Assembly (NCBI RefSeq): GCF_022808695.1
Contig: NZ_JAKZKW010000005.1
Location: 1 to 64,000 of the forward strand
Source of the DNA: Fundidesulfovibrio soli
GTDB lineage: Bacteria > Desulfobacterota > Desulfovibrionia > Desulfovibrionales > Desulfovibrionaceae
DNA length: 64,000 nt
Reading direction: 5' to 3'
Shown here: positions 24,299 through 33,134 of the stretch, in pieces
Numbering within the stretch: position 1 is the stretch's first letter
Layout of the letters: every line of letters begins with the position of its first letter
The notes under the pieces: generated by a model
The model's input: the letters and a program-made list of their open reading frames with translations, nothing else
Told to the model about the DNA's origin: nothing
Databases searched by the model: none
Translations under genes and position numbers: made by a program

Positions 24299-25291
24299 TT
24301 ACTCGCCGCGCAGGGTGCGGGTCATCAGGTCGCGCACGGCCTGGGCGGGGTCCTTGCCCTCGTAGAGGATGGCGTTGACCTGCTCGGTGATGGGCAGCTC
24401 CACCTTGAACTTCTTGGCCAGGGCGTGCACGGCCTGGGTGGTCTTCACGCCTTCGGCCACCATCTTCATCTCGCCCAGGATGTCCATGAGCTTCTGGCCC
24501 TGGGCCAGGCGCTTGCCCACCTGCCTGTTGCGGGAGAGGTCGCCCGTGCAGGTCAGCACCAGGTCGCCCAGGCCGGAGAGGCCCATGAACGTCTTGGGGT
24601 CGGCGCCCATCTTCACGCCCAGGCGGGTTATCTCGGCCAGGCCGCGGGTGATGAGCGCGGCGCGGGCGTTGGAGCCGAAGCCCAGTTCGTCGGCCACGCC
24701 GGCTGCTATGGCGATGATGTTCTTCACCGCGCCGCCCAGCTCCACCCCGCGCACGTCGGGGTTGGTGTAGACGCGGAAGTATTCGGTGGCGAAGAGCTCC
24801 TGCACCTGCTTGGCCAGGTCCTTGTCCTTGCAGCCCAGGCTGATGGCGGTGGGCATGCGCCGGATGACCTCGTAGGCGAAGCTGGGGCCGGAGAGCACGG
24901 CGAAGCGGTGCTTCTTGCCCACCAGGGCTTCCTCGCAGACTTCGGACATGGTCTTGCCCGAGTCCAGCTCGATGCCCTTGCTGGCGCAGATGATGGCCGG
25001 GTTCTTGGGCAGCAGCTCGCGCATCTCGCCAAGCACGGCGCGCAGGAACTGGCTGGGCACGGCCATGAGGTACAGGGTGTGCTCGGCGCAGAGCTTGGGC
25101 AGGTCCATGGTGACCTGAAGGTTGGGGGCGAGCTTCACGCCGGGCATGTACCAGGTGTTCTCGCCAGTGGCCCTGATGGAGGCCAGCAGCTCCATTTCGC
25201 GCACCCAGAGGGTGGTCTCGATACCTTTTTTGGCCAGCAGGTCGGCCAGGGTCGTGCCCCAGCTGCCGGCACCGATGATGGCGATCTTCAT
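24299..25291 (-). CDS. gpsA: Glycerol-3-phosphate dehydrogenase [NAD(P)+]
   Basis: GpsA reduces dihydroxyacetone phosphate to sn-glycerol 3-phosphate for phospholipid synthesis. The 330-residue protein has the N-terminal dinucleotide fold (IIGAGSWGTTLADLL, 5-19), CASKGIE, the catalytic-Lys region GVELGGAVKNIIAIAAGVADELGFGSNARAALITRGLAEI and the GLSGLGDLVLTC block, all canonical. The ATG at 25291 has GGAG about 7 nt upstream; the longer frame continues into the divergent ahbB gene and is not real. It ends just before the hairpin-rich region. Confidence 0.96.
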   Translation of the reverse strand: MKIAIIGAGSWGTTLADLLAKKGIETTLWVREMELLASIRATGENTWYMPGVKLAPNLQVTMDLPKLCAEHTLYLMAVPSQFLRAVLGEMRELLPKNPAIICASKGIELDSGKTMSEVCEEALVGKKHRFAVLSGPSFAYEVIRRMPTAISLGCKDKDLAKQVQELFATEYFRVYTNPDVRGVELGGAVKNIIAIAAGVADELGFGSNARAALITRGLAEITRLGVKMGADPKTFMGLSGLGDLVLTCTGDLSRNRQVGKRLAQGQKLMDILGEMKMVAEGVKTTQAVHALAKKFKVELPITEQVNAILYEGKDPAQAVRDLMTRTLRGE

Positions 25292-25370
25292 GGGAGGCTC
25301 CTGAAATATTGGCGGGAGACTTGAAGCGGGGGTGTCGCTATCGCCCCGCCGGGATTGCCAGTAGCACAGG

Positions 25371-25398
25371 TTGCCGCTAGAGATAAAGTCGTTATACG
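25371..25398 (+). promoter_or_regulatory. Candidate sigma70-type promoter of ahbB
   Basis: TTGCCG (25371-25376), 16 nt, then TATACG (25393-25398), followed after about 10 nt by AAAGGAG and the ahbB ATG at 25419. The short leader would leave little room for 5' regulation. Confidence 0.45.
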
Positions 25399-25418
25399 TA
25401 GGGTAGAAAGGAGACGAA

Positions 25419-25898
25419 ATGAGCGGAGCCAAGCAGTTCACGGAAACGCAGCGGCGCATCCTGTCGCTGGTGCAGGGCGACCTGCCCGATGTGCCCGATC
25501 CCTTCGCCGAGGTGGCGAGGCAGGCGGGGGTGAGCCAGGAGGAGGTGCTGGAGCTGGTGCGCGGCATGAAGCAGCGCGGCGAGATCAGACGCTTCGGGGC
25601 CACCCTGCGCCACCAGAAGGCCGGGTACGGCTCCAACGCCATGGTGGCCTGGTACGTGGACGACGAGGACATGCCCCGCATGGGGGCGTTCATGGCCGCG
25701 CGGCCCGAAATTTCGCACTGCTACCACCGCGTGAACTGCATGGACTGGCCGTACAACCTGTACACGATGGTGCACGCCAAGACCCCGGAGGAGTGCGCGC
25801 AGACCGTGGCCGAACTGGCCCGGCTCAGCGGGCTGGAGGAGTACGACGTGCTCAAGAGCAGGAAAGAGTTCAAGAAGACAAGTATGCGCTATTTTTAG
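25419..25898 (+). CDS. ahbB: Siroheme decarboxylase subunit (AhbB-like, Lrp/AsnC fold)
   Basis: Ahb proteins remove two acetate carboxyls from sirohaem to give didecarboxysirohaem, a step of the alternative haem pathway of sulfate reducers. The 159-residue protein has an N-terminal winged helix (TETQRRILSLVQGDLPDVPDP..EVLELVRGMKQRGEIRRFGATLRHQKAGYGSNAMVAW) and a C-terminal RAM/effector-like fold, ending in KKTSMRYF, a tail typical of AhbB. HCYHRVN near 104-110 holds histidines that could sit in the sirohaem pocket. AhbA normally partners AhbB, but no second copy is in this window. AAAGGAG precedes the start. An AsnC-type regulator is the alternative, less likely. Confidence 0.85.
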   Translation: MSGAKQFTETQRRILSLVQGDLPDVPDPFAEVARQAGVSQEEVLELVRGMKQRGEIRRFGATLRHQKAGYGSNAMVAWYVDDEDMPRMGAFMAARPEISHCYHRVNCMDWPYNLYTMVHAKTPEECAQTVAELARLSGLEEYDVLKSRKEFKKTSMRYF

Positions 25899-26029
25899 GC
25901 GTGACGGGGTGACAATTTCAGGCTGGTTGAAGCCGGAATTCGCGGCACGGTTGTCCCTGTTCGCTCAACACCGTAGAGCGGTGTCTGTGGTGCAGTGCGC
26001 TTTGGGCATGCCTTCAAGGAGCAGTGTTC

Positions 26030-26278
26030 ATGGATAAGAAACCAGAGAAAGACAGAATTGACGTTGTTTTCAATGCGCCGCCTACTGATTCGAAGGGTGT
26101 GGCAAAAGATGAGCATATCGAGCACGGCGTTTCGTCTCTGTATGGGCTGGTCAACGACAACATGACGTATGTCAATCGTTGTGCGTACAATAGGAACGCG
26201 GATATGAATACGTTCCCGCGGGCGTACATCAATTTGGTCAAGACATTTTTTAAGTCGTTGCTCATTTTTTGGAAATAG
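26030..26278 (+). CDS. Small hypothetical protein at the edge of the low-GC island
   Basis: An 82-residue protein with no family I recognise. The N-terminal two thirds are polar and charged; the last ~20 residues (INLVKTFFKSLLIFWK) are hydrophobic/amphipathic and could touch the membrane. AAGGAG lies 8 nt before the ATG, supporting translation. Codon use is clearly more AT-rich than that of the genes before it, marking the start of the accessory region. Confidence 0.5.
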   Translation: MDKKPEKDRIDVVFNAPPTDSKGVAKDEHIEHGVSSLYGLVNDNMTYVNRCAYNRNADMNTFPRAYINLVKTFFKSLLIFWK

Positions 26279-26700
26279 TGCCTCGCCAAGGTTGACGCCC
26301 AGGAGGCTCCCCCGGTGTGCGTCTCCTCATCCAGGTCCTTGATCCTCGCCCGGTGTGGCTTGGGGGCAGATGGATATGCCAGGGCAAGGACAGCCTTGAT
26401 GATGCGTCCGGCCGATGCCAGCCAAAGCGGAGAGTGGCGTGACTCCGCCTTTCGAAAGCGTATCTATCTCGTGTCAGCGCCTCAGTTTGTAGTATCGCCT
26501 GTCCTGCAGAGGGTTGGGGGGGGCGGCACTTCAAAGTCACCTTCGCGCTCCCGACGCTGCATCGACAGGGTTGCGTTGCAATGCAAGCTCTGTTGGAGGT
26601 GGCTCAGTTGGCAGTATGATGTATCTGCTTGTGTTTTAAGCGCGTACTGTGGAGGATATCGTTGTCTCGTCACGTTCTTGCATCCCAAGTGGAAGTCATT
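26279..26700. other. Gene-free stretch before hddC
   Basis: I see no convincing gene. Open frames on both strands here are rich in Arg/Ser/Pro/Cys and lack ribosome sites. The composition is mixed, with a run of eight G at 26516-26523, and may be decayed DNA at an island boundary. Confidence 0.5.
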
Positions 26701-27426
26701 ATGCAACTCGATGAAGCTGTGATTTTGGCGGGTGGCCTTGGAACCAGATTGCGTAGCGAAGTTGCCGACTTGCCCAAGGTGATGGCCCCGATAAACGGGA
26801 GGCCGTTTTTAGAATATCAGCTCGCACACTTGGCGAAAAAAGGATTCAGGCGGGTGATTCTGGCGGTTTCCTATCTTCGGGAAACGGTCATGGAACACTT
26901 CAAATCCGAATTCGCTGGGCTGCGTATAGACTATTCCGTGGAGATATCCCCCCTGGGGACCGGCGGGGGCCTCCGGCAGGCGCTTTCGCAGGTGGAAGGG
27001 GCAGCGGCCTTCGCATTCAATGGGGATACATACTTTGACGTGGACTATGCAGGCATGGAGCGCCAATGGCTCGACGCCAGCGGTGCGGGCGTCTCCATGG
27101 CGCTTAGGAGTTTGTCAGACGCCAAGCGCTACGGCATGTGTCGCATCAATAATGGGCGGGTGGTCGGATTTGCTGCTGGTGGCGGCAACGAACCCGGTTT
27201 TGTGAACGGAGGCTGCTACATCCTCCCCAGGGACGTGTTTGGAGGCTTCTCCCTGCCGCAGACATTCTCTTTCGAGGCAGATTTTCTGGAGGCTCATGCG
27301 GACTCGTTGCGTCCGATGGCCTTTCTGGAAAGCTCTGACAATTTTTTTATTGATATCGGTGTTCCTGAGACGTACCGGCTTGCGCAAGGATTGTTCGGCC
27401 GGGTCGGGGAATTTCCGAAAGAATGA
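26701..27426 (+). CDS. hddC: D-glycero-alpha-D-manno-heptose 1-phosphate guanylyltransferase-like nucleotidyltransferase
   Basis: A 241-residue sugar-phosphate nucleotidyltransferase. It has the signature AVILAGGLGTRLRSEVADLPKVMAPINGRPFLEYQL with the pyrophosphorylase loop (GGLGTRLR) and Lys in LPK, then GTGGGLRQAL and FNGDTYFD with the metal-binding Asp, and FIDIGVPETY near the end. The short, single-domain form and the nearby HddA-type kinase point to HddC, which makes GDP-D-glycero-D-manno-heptose. A mannose- or glucose-1-phosphate nucleotidyltransferase role is possible. The ATG at 26701 has GGAAG upstream. It converges on the minus-strand glycan cluster. Confidence 0.78.
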   Translation: MQLDEAVILAGGLGTRLRSEVADLPKVMAPINGRPFLEYQLAHLAKKGFRRVILAVSYLRETVMEHFKSEFAGLRIDYSVEISPLGTGGGLRQALSQVEGAAAFAFNGDTYFDVDYAGMERQWLDASGAGVSMALRSLSDAKRYGMCRINNGRVVGFAAGGGNEPGFVNGGCYILPRDVFGGFSLPQTFSFEADFLEAHADSLRPMAFLESSDNFFIDIGVPETYRLAQGLFGRVGEFPKE

Positions 27427-27427
27427 T

Positions 27428-27450
27428 GCCAGGCGGGCGCGGTGCCTGGC
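27428..27450. terminator. Hairpin between converging genes
   Basis: GCCAGGC and GCCTGGC (7-bp stem, 9-nt loop) lie in the 31-bp gap between hddC and the opposite methyltransferase. No T-run is present, so terminator function is uncertain. Confidence 0.4.
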
Positions 27451-27457
27451 TGCTCTG

Positions 27458-28204
27458 TCATCCGATGAAGTTCCGGAATACAAAGTGCGGGTATATCTGT
27501 TCGGAGCACAGGCCGTCGCGACGGATGACGAAATCCTCAACGGCCTCGGTGGCTCCGATGCAGGAGGATGCAGTGGCGTCGTCAAACACCAAATAACCAC
27601 CATTCACCATGTAGGCCCTGCTGGCCTCGTAGGAGTATTTGACCGCGTGGTAGATGTCGCAGTCGATGTGAGCCAGAGAAATCGCTCCCGCCTGCTGCAA
27701 CACCTGCGTGGCAGTATCCTGGAAGAGTCCGGGCACCACGTGGAGGTTGGTTAGGCCGAACGCGGTCGCGGCAGACCGGACTTCGTCTGCATTGGTGTTG
27801 GCGAAGTCGCCGGCATGGTGTGCGTCGATGGCGGGGTCGGTGGCTGGCATGCCGCTGAAGGTGTCCAGCGCGAAAACATGCGTTTGGGGGAGAAACTTCC
27901 GCGCCAGGGCAGCCATGAAAAATGCTGATCCGCCACGGTAGGAGCCGTATTCGATGATATGCCCCACCGGAATTCTCGGTAAGAAGTATTTGATCAGGAG
28001 AAACAGGTTCATTATCCGGTCGAGCATAAGGATCGAACGGCCTGAGGCGTATTGGAAAGCTTCCTGATAGTCGGGATCGGCGGCAATCTGTTCGCGCAAA
28101 TTCTTGAATTCGAGCCCGACGCCGCGCAGGTATCCCTCCTGGACGCAGCGGCCGCGCCGGATGGGAAATTCGGGAGTTGCGGACAGGGGAAAATACTCGT
28201 CCAT
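27458..28204 (-). CDS. TylF/MycF-type SAM-dependent O-methyltransferase
   Basis: A 248-residue class I methyltransferase. The SAM loop is HIIEYGSYRGGSAFFMAALARKF (about 81-103), followed by VFALDTFSGMP and LAHIDCDIYHAVKYSYEASRAYMVNGGYLVFDDATA, where paired acidic residues could bind a metal. This pattern fits the TylF/macrocin O-methyltransferase group that methylates sugar hydroxyls. In a gene cluster with glycosyltransferases and sulfotransferases it is likely a glycan methylase; the acceptor is unknown. It is the most downstream minus-strand gene of the island and is preceded by a ~500-bp gap. Confidence 0.8.
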   Translation of the reverse strand: MDEYFPLSATPEFPIRRGRCVQEGYLRGVGLEFKNLREQIAADPDYQEAFQYASGRSILMLDRIMNLFLLIKYFLPRIPVGHIIEYGSYRGGSAFFMAALARKFLPQTHVFALDTFSGMPATDPAIDAHHAGDFANTNADEVRSAATAFGLTNLHVVPGLFQDTATQVLQQAGAISLAHIDCDIYHAVKYSYEASRAYMVNGGYLVFDDATASSCIGATEAVEDFVIRRDGLCSEQIYPHFVFRNFIG

Positions 28205-28700
28205 GATACTCTCCTGCGGTGAGTGAGGCGCGCCGCTATTGTATGTCGTGAGCCGATAGCGTCAGCGCCTGAATAAGGCGAGGCAAGGTAGGTTGCAAGC
28301 CTGTTTGCCCGAATTCCTGTTTGGGTTTACTCCGAACTCGTCGCGAATCGCAGCCATGCTGCGTACGAATGGATATCATCCATTTATTTAAGTCAAATAA
28401 ATAAGAACGATTTGGTTGTCAATCTCCCGCATTCTCAGGTTGGCCGTGCCCAGTTTACAAATTCCATCCCTCGTATCTCTGGCATGTTTTTCGGCATGGT
28501 TCATGACCCAAACATTCTGAGTGGCTGCCTATTGTTAACCTGCGGTGGAATGCGGAATTCCGGCTTTGCGTTGTGCATCAAGAATGTCTGGGCCTTGCCG
28601 TGCGAGGCGAAAATCAGAGTGCCTGGCATGTCGGGGGGCGACCGAAACTGTATTGCGCTCGCCTGTTTAGCGTGACGGTTGTTGGCTGCTTTGCTGGAGT
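28205..28700. other. AT-rich non-coding gap inside the glycan island
   Basis: There is no convincing gene. It contains two palindromes close together, ATGGATATCATCCAT (about 28367-28381) and TTATTTaagtcAAATAA (about 28385-28401), which could form a control region for the downstream methyltransferase. A plus-strand frame around 28412-28675 looks random. Confidence 0.45.
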
Positions 28701-31235
28701 CTATATGATGCTTGTATAGCCAACGTACTTGTAAATGTCGGCGCACTGGATGTCGATCAGCTCCTGCTGGAGCGGGGTCAGGGAAGTTGTATTCGAAGAC
28801 GCGGTCTTGCTGCAACTGGCAGACAGTCCGGCTCGGACACGCTCCTTCCAGTCTTCAGCGTACGCGATGCCGCATTTATGCAAGAAGTCCAACATGAATT
28901 CGTCCCCGGCAGGCGTGTCCAGAGCGCGTACCATGCTACGGAAGTGATCGAAGTCGAGCACGAATTGTGCGCGGGGAAGCCATTTTATACAGTAGTTGAT
29001 GTAGCTTTCACGTAGCGATGGAAAGTAAAGGTTGTCCTCGTTGCCGTACAACACGAGGTTGAAAAGATCATCGTGTCCCAATTGGTGGGTGCGCGCAATT
29101 TGCGCCCAGGGGATGATGTTGGCCCAAGTTGGTGACGAGAGCATCGTAATAAGTGACGCGGCATATCTTTTCGGATGTCGTAGCAGCAGAAAGATGTTGG
29201 AATTGCGTACAAGCCACAATGCCTGCGGTGACCACCACAAATGCGCAAACGTGAATCCGTCAGTATGTCCGCCCCGTTCTTCGATCTTTTTGTGTGTGGC
29301 TAGAACCTCGGGGTTGTCGCGAAGCATTTCCCTGCTGTAGGTTTCCGTGTAATCGTAAGGTGTCTTGTGCATGTTGGCAAAGTGGCGGAGGATATTGCTG
29401 ATCATGTGCGTCCCGCATTTGGGAAGAGACACCTGGATCAGGGGCTTTTCGAGTCTCTGGATGCTTGCGACTCTAGATATTGATGTCTCCAGATTTTCGT
29501 CGCACGACATAATGCTCTGGTCCTCGTTCAAGGGGTGACGCTCAAACCCGTAAAGCATCACAGATAGGGAACGTGAATCAAGCCAGTCGCCAAGTTCTGA
29601 TGGAATGCATGACTTGTCGCATTCGAAACGCAGAGTGTATGTCCGGCGTTCAGGTGTGGCAATTGTTAATGAAATTGGCTGTCTGTCACGAATGTGCAGA
29701 GTGTCATGTAGCTTGCCGTCAATATAAATATTCAATTGTGCCGGAAGGTTGCCTGAGATTTCAAGCAGCGAAGTAGAGGCGATGGTGAATTTGAGACAAC
29801 ATTGCCCCGGTGAGAATGAGGCGATTTCAGAAAAGTCGGAGAGCATGACCCTTGCGCCATCTTCAATCCAGGCGTCCTTTATTGGCACAAGAGCCTGAAA
29901 AGGAGGAGGGTTCTTGAGAAGCATGTTCCCTGAAAGGTACTGGAGTGCATTGTTTCGGATCTTGATCGCCGTGATTTTGTCGCGGTATTCATCCACAAGG
30001 GTGTGCAGTTCCTGCACGCTCACGTTTGTCCCCATGTACAGTTCGTGCCCCATGCGAGAGGCGTCAAAGCGAGACCAGTCCATGTCGTCTGATACTAGAC
30101 CCATGGTTTTGGCCTGATCCCAGACTGCCGTGCCAGGGTAAGGCCTGAGGGCGCCCCAGGCTATGTCATGGAGCTTGCCTGCTTCAACATTTTCTAAAAC
30201 CTTGTCCAGCGTCAGCAGAATGTCTTCCCTGGTCTCGATGGGGGTGCCGAAGATGAAACCCGCATTGGCCATGATCCCGTGCTTGTGCAGGATATCGAGA
30301 GCCCTCTGATTTATGGCCGCAGTAACAGGTTTCTTGTTGAAGTAGGTGAGGATTTTATCATTGAAAGATTCGACACCAAGGCCGCAGTCCTTGACGCCCA
30401 GTTCAACGAGCAATTCGCAGACTCCATCAGTTATGAGATTGGTCCTGGCTTGGCACGAATAAGTACATTTGCCGAGGAGATCCCTTTCTTTCAACAATTC
30501 GATCAATTGGGCGACACGTTTTTTTTCGGCAATGAACAAGTCGTCAAAAAAAACGATGTGCTTGACATTGTCCGATATGAACTCCTCAATCTGTGTCGCG
30601 ACTCTTTCAATTGAATTTGTCCTGTAATTATTGAAAAAGCGAGAGGAGGCGCAGAAGGAACATTTATAGGGGCAACCGCGGGCCGAGAAGATATGCGTGC
30701 ATCCCGTGTTGCTGTAGAATGGCAGATTCTTGTAGTCAGGGACGGGTAATGAGTCAAGATTCTTGATGAGCTCCCTTCGCCGGGTCTGTACGGGTTTTCC
30801 GCCCTGAAAGAAGAACAGCCCGTCAATGTCGCGAAGAGCTTTGAAGTTGAAGCCGTTGAATGCTTTGTATGACTTGAGCAGTTCGACAATGGTTTGTTCG
30901 CCCTCGCCGATAACAGCGATGTCAAACGCCTCATGCAACGATAGAGGCTGCAGCGATATATGGACACCGCCCAGGATGATGGGGATGTTAAGCTTGTCTT
31001 TGATGGTTTTTGCAAAGTCGATGGCCAGATGGTAGTTTTCAGTAACAGCACTGATGCCGGCGATATCCGGCTTGGCTTCGAGCAACTCCTCTATGCTCTC
31101 GTGGAGGAGAACCTCCACGCCGGGACAACTCGTTTTGATGCTGGCGGCAATAAATCCTATGCCCAACGGAACAAGCCCGTTTGCGCTGCCAACGCCTTTC
31201 CCTTCCCTAGTAGCCAGAATTAATGAGATTTTCAT
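28701..31235 (-). CDS. B12-binding radical SAM protein fused to a sulfotransferase domain
   Basis: An 844-residue multidomain protein. Residues 1-125 form a B12-binding-like Rossmann domain (GGVHISLQP at 89-97, VIGEGEQTIVELL at 108-120). Residues 175-420 form a radical SAM barrel with the cluster ligands C188, C192 and C195 (CPYKCSFC), then GVESFND and FIFGTPIETREDI. Residues ~450-570 look beta-rich, like a small carbohydrate-binding fold. Residues 595-820 match a sulfotransferase, with the PAPS 5'-phosphosulfate loop SLPKCGTHMISNIL (603-616) and a 3'-phosphate-type segment LLLRHPKRYAASL. The ATG at 31235 has AGGA upstream; an upstream TTG was not chosen. Composition is AT-rich. Substrate is unknown, and the fusion is one I do not recognise as described. 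Confidence 0.85.
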   Translation of the reverse strand: MKISLILATREGKGVGSANGLVPLGIGFIAASIKTSCPGVEVLLHESIEELLEAKPDIAGISAVTENYHLAIDFAKTIKDKLNIPIILGGVHISLQPLSLHEAFDIAVIGEGEQTIVELLKSYKAFNGFNFKALRDIDGLFFFQGGKPVQTRRRELIKNLDSLPVPDYKNLPFYSNTGCTHIFSARGCPYKCSFCASSRFFNNYRTNSIERVATQIEEFISDNVKHIVFFDDLFIAEKKRVAQLIELLKERDLLGKCTYSCQARTNLITDGVCELLVELGVKDCGLGVESFNDKILTYFNKKPVTAAINQRALDILHKHGIMANAGFIFGTPIETREDILLTLDKVLENVEAGKLHDIAWGALRPYPGTAVWDQAKTMGLVSDDMDWSRFDASRMGHELYMGTNVSVQELHTLVDEYRDKITAIKIRNNALQYLSGNMLLKNPPPFQALVPIKDAWIEDGARVMLSDFSEIASFSPGQCCLKFTIASTSLLEISGNLPAQLNIYIDGKLHDTLHIRDRQPISLTIATPERRTYTLRFECDKSCIPSELGDWLDSRSLSVMLYGFERHPLNEDQSIMSCDENLETSISRVASIQRLEKPLIQVSLPKCGTHMISNILRHFANMHKTPYDYTETYSREMLRDNPEVLATHKKIEERGGHTDGFTFAHLWWSPQALWLVRNSNIFLLLRHPKRYAASLITMLSSPTWANIIPWAQIARTHQLGHDDLFNLVLYGNEDNLYFPSLRESYINYCIKWLPRAQFVLDFDHFRSMVRALDTPAGDEFMLDFLHKCGIAYAEDWKERVRAGLSASCSKTASSNTTSLTPLQQELIDIQCADIYKYVGYTSII

Positions 31236-31319
31236 TGAAATGTCCTGCGGGCACAAGTTTTGGTTGAATATGGTGGCAAATGGTAATGCTTGAAATCAGG
31301 ATATGCAGGCGCGCGACTC

Positions 31320-32342
31320 TTACGCCCAAGTCACAAGGCCGTGTTCGACGAATTGAACGTTCAGGCACGTGACATCGAATGCCTGGAGCGACTTGACAAC
31401 GTCGTACCGCGCCACCCCCGGGCAGTAAAGCATCATATATCCCCCGCCTCCAGCTCCGGATATCTTGGCGCCCAAGGCTCCGGCATCCAGCGAGGTGGAA
31501 ATTATCGAATCCAGCCAGGGGTTGCTGATCCTGTCTGACGTTCGCTTTTTACTTTCCCAACTCATGCGTAGGATACGCCCCAGCGTGTCCAGATCTCCCG
31601 TCAAGACGGCGCGCTTCATGTCGTATGCAGCGCGTTTTACCTCGTGAAGAGCGGAGAGTTTCTGTTCGTCGCCCTCGGCCATGATCCCCTTCTGGGTGTC
31701 GATGATCTGCGCCGATTCCCGACTGACTCCGGTGCCTACTAGCAATAGGTTGTGTTCCAGTTCTCGCAGAGTATCCTGTTTGACGCGCAGCGGGTTGACC
31801 AGCACGTTTCCGTTGGTCTCGAACTCCATGAAATTGAACCCCCCGAACGTGGCGGCGAACTGGTCCTGCTTGCCGCCGGAGAGGCCCAGGTCAATGCGCT
31901 CGATGTCGAAGGCGAGTTGGGCGATTTCGTATTCTCCGAGGGGGATCTGCAGCCATTCGCAGAAGGCACCGATTATTGCCACAACCAATGTGGAAGAAGA
32001 GCCGAGGCCGGAGCCTGGCGGCGCGTCAACCGCGGTGGTCAGCTTGAAGGAGAGCGGAGCATGCGCGTAGTCCCTGACGATGCGGTTGTATACGCCGATG
32101 GCCAGCTTATGCTCGGGAGTCACGGCAAGTTGCGGGGCGCAATCGAATGTGCTGGAGATGCAGCGATCCATGGAGCAGAAGGAGATGGCGCCCTTGTCAC
32201 AGGGTTCGATCGTTGCGTGGGCGTACCGGTTGATGGTCGCGTTGAGTATTGCGCCTCCATGCAGCGAGGAATACTCCGGGATGTCCGTACCACCGCCGCC
32301 AAGTCCGAGGCGCAATGGAGCACGTGATCGATAAAATTTCAT
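31320..32342 (-). CDS. hddA: D-glycero-alpha-D-manno-heptose 7-phosphate kinase-like GHMP kinase
   Basis: A 340-residue GHMP kinase. Motif 1 APLRLGLGGGGTDIPEYS lies at about 8-25, motif 2 DAPPGSGLGSSSTLVVAI near 103-120, and motif 3 AKISGAGGGGYMMLYCP near 300-316. The GGGGTD pattern and length match HddA, which phosphorylates heptose 7-phosphate at C1 for GDP-heptose synthesis; fucokinase-type and other sugar kinases are close relatives. GGGGGAG lies upstream of the ATG at 32342. HddC is on the opposite strand 4 kb away, while GmhA and GmhB are not in the window. Confidence 0.85.
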   Translation of the reverse strand: MKFYRSRAPLRLGLGGGGTDIPEYSSLHGGAILNATINRYAHATIEPCDKGAISFCSMDRCISSTFDCAPQLAVTPEHKLAIGVYNRIVRDYAHAPLSFKLTTAVDAPPGSGLGSSSTLVVAIIGAFCEWLQIPLGEYEIAQLAFDIERIDLGLSGGKQDQFAATFGGFNFMEFETNGNVLVNPLRVKQDTLRELEHNLLLVGTGVSRESAQIIDTQKGIMAEGDEQKLSALHEVKRAAYDMKRAVLTGDLDTLGRILRMSWESKKRTSDRISNPWLDSIISTSLDAGALGAKISGAGGGGYMMLYCPGVARYDVVKSLQAFDVTCLNVQFVEHGLVTWA

Positions 32343-32379
32343 ACTTTGTTCTCCCCCGGTTCTGTCGTTACGGAGGTGA

Positions 32380-33126
32380 TCATGCACGGCTTATGTCCCT
32401 ATTGTCCGTGAAAGGCGGGGTATCACTGTTGGCCGCCTTTAATGTCTCGAGGTCATTACGGTACTGGTTGAAGTGAACGGTTTCCTCATTCCCCATGACA
32501 GCGTCTTGAGGTGGCCGACGCCCACCGGATTCTTGTTCAGACAGGGGGCGTTTTCTCACGATGAATTCTATGCCGCATTCGGCCACGGGCGTGAGAGTCT
32601 GATCGTATCGCGGTAAATGATATCTGTAGCCTGCGTTCAGCAGCATGATGCGTTCGATTTCGGCCTGCTGTCCGAGTCCTGCGAGCAACTCCGTCACATT
32701 TATTGAGCGAGTCGACCACGAAGCGCACTTGTGGATGGTGAAGGTCCACTTGTGGTCTTTGTTGAAGGTGGAAGGAAAATGACCTTGCTCGTAGAGATCC
32801 TCGTCGGGCACTGTGACGATCAGGAAGCCGCCGGGCCTGAGCACGCGCATCCAGTGCGCGAGACCTCTGCGCGGTTCGGCCAGGTGCTCTAGGCAATGGC
32901 TGGAGTGAACGAAGTCCACGCTTTCGTCCTGGACGGTTTCAAGCAGTTCGGCGTCACCTTCTTCCTTGTCCCAGGTTTTTACTGAGCGCATGAGCGGGAA
33001 CAATTCCGCATAGAGCGCCAGCGGGTCAGGTTTTCCCCCCAGGTCGAGGCCATGGCCGACAAAATAGCGTCGCACGAATAATGAATCTTGGAGCCTTCTG
33101 GCTATGGATTTGCTGCATTCTTTCAT
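32380..33126 (-). CDS. Class I SAM-dependent methyltransferase (type 11)
   Basis: A 248-residue methyltransferase. The SAM-binding motif is degenerate, HGLDLGGKPDPLALYAE (25-41), followed by SVDFVHSSHCLEHLAEPRRGLAHWMRVLRPGGFLIVTVPDEDLYEQGHFPS, the standard motif II/III block of Methyltransf_11. EGHWE-like sequences are absent. C-terminal residues 205-248 are polar and probably disordered. It lies 8 bp after the giant glycosyltransferase and 37 bp before hddA, so it is in the same operon and likely methylates a sugar or sugar-nucleotide. Confidence 0.8.
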   Translation of the reverse strand: MKECSKSIARRLQDSLFVRRYFVGHGLDLGGKPDPLALYAELFPLMRSVKTWDKEEGDAELLETVQDESVDFVHSSHCLEHLAEPRRGLAHWMRVLRPGGFLIVTVPDEDLYEQGHFPSTFNKDHKWTFTIHKCASWSTRSINVTELLAGLGQQAEIERIMLLNAGYRYHLPRYDQTLTPVAECGIEFIVRKRPLSEQESGGRRPPQDAVMGNEETVHFNQYRNDLETLKAANSDTPPFTDNRDISRA

Positions 33127-33134
33127 GTCGGTTG

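Noticed and set aside
26315-26722. Possible gene on the plus strand before hddC
   Set aside because: The product is Cys/Arg/Ser-rich with no ribosome site and runs into the hddC start; no transposase similarity could be supported on either strand.
28412-28675. Short plus-strand frame in the gap before the radical SAM gene
   Set aside because: No ribosome site, no recognisable features and a composition like non-coding DNA.
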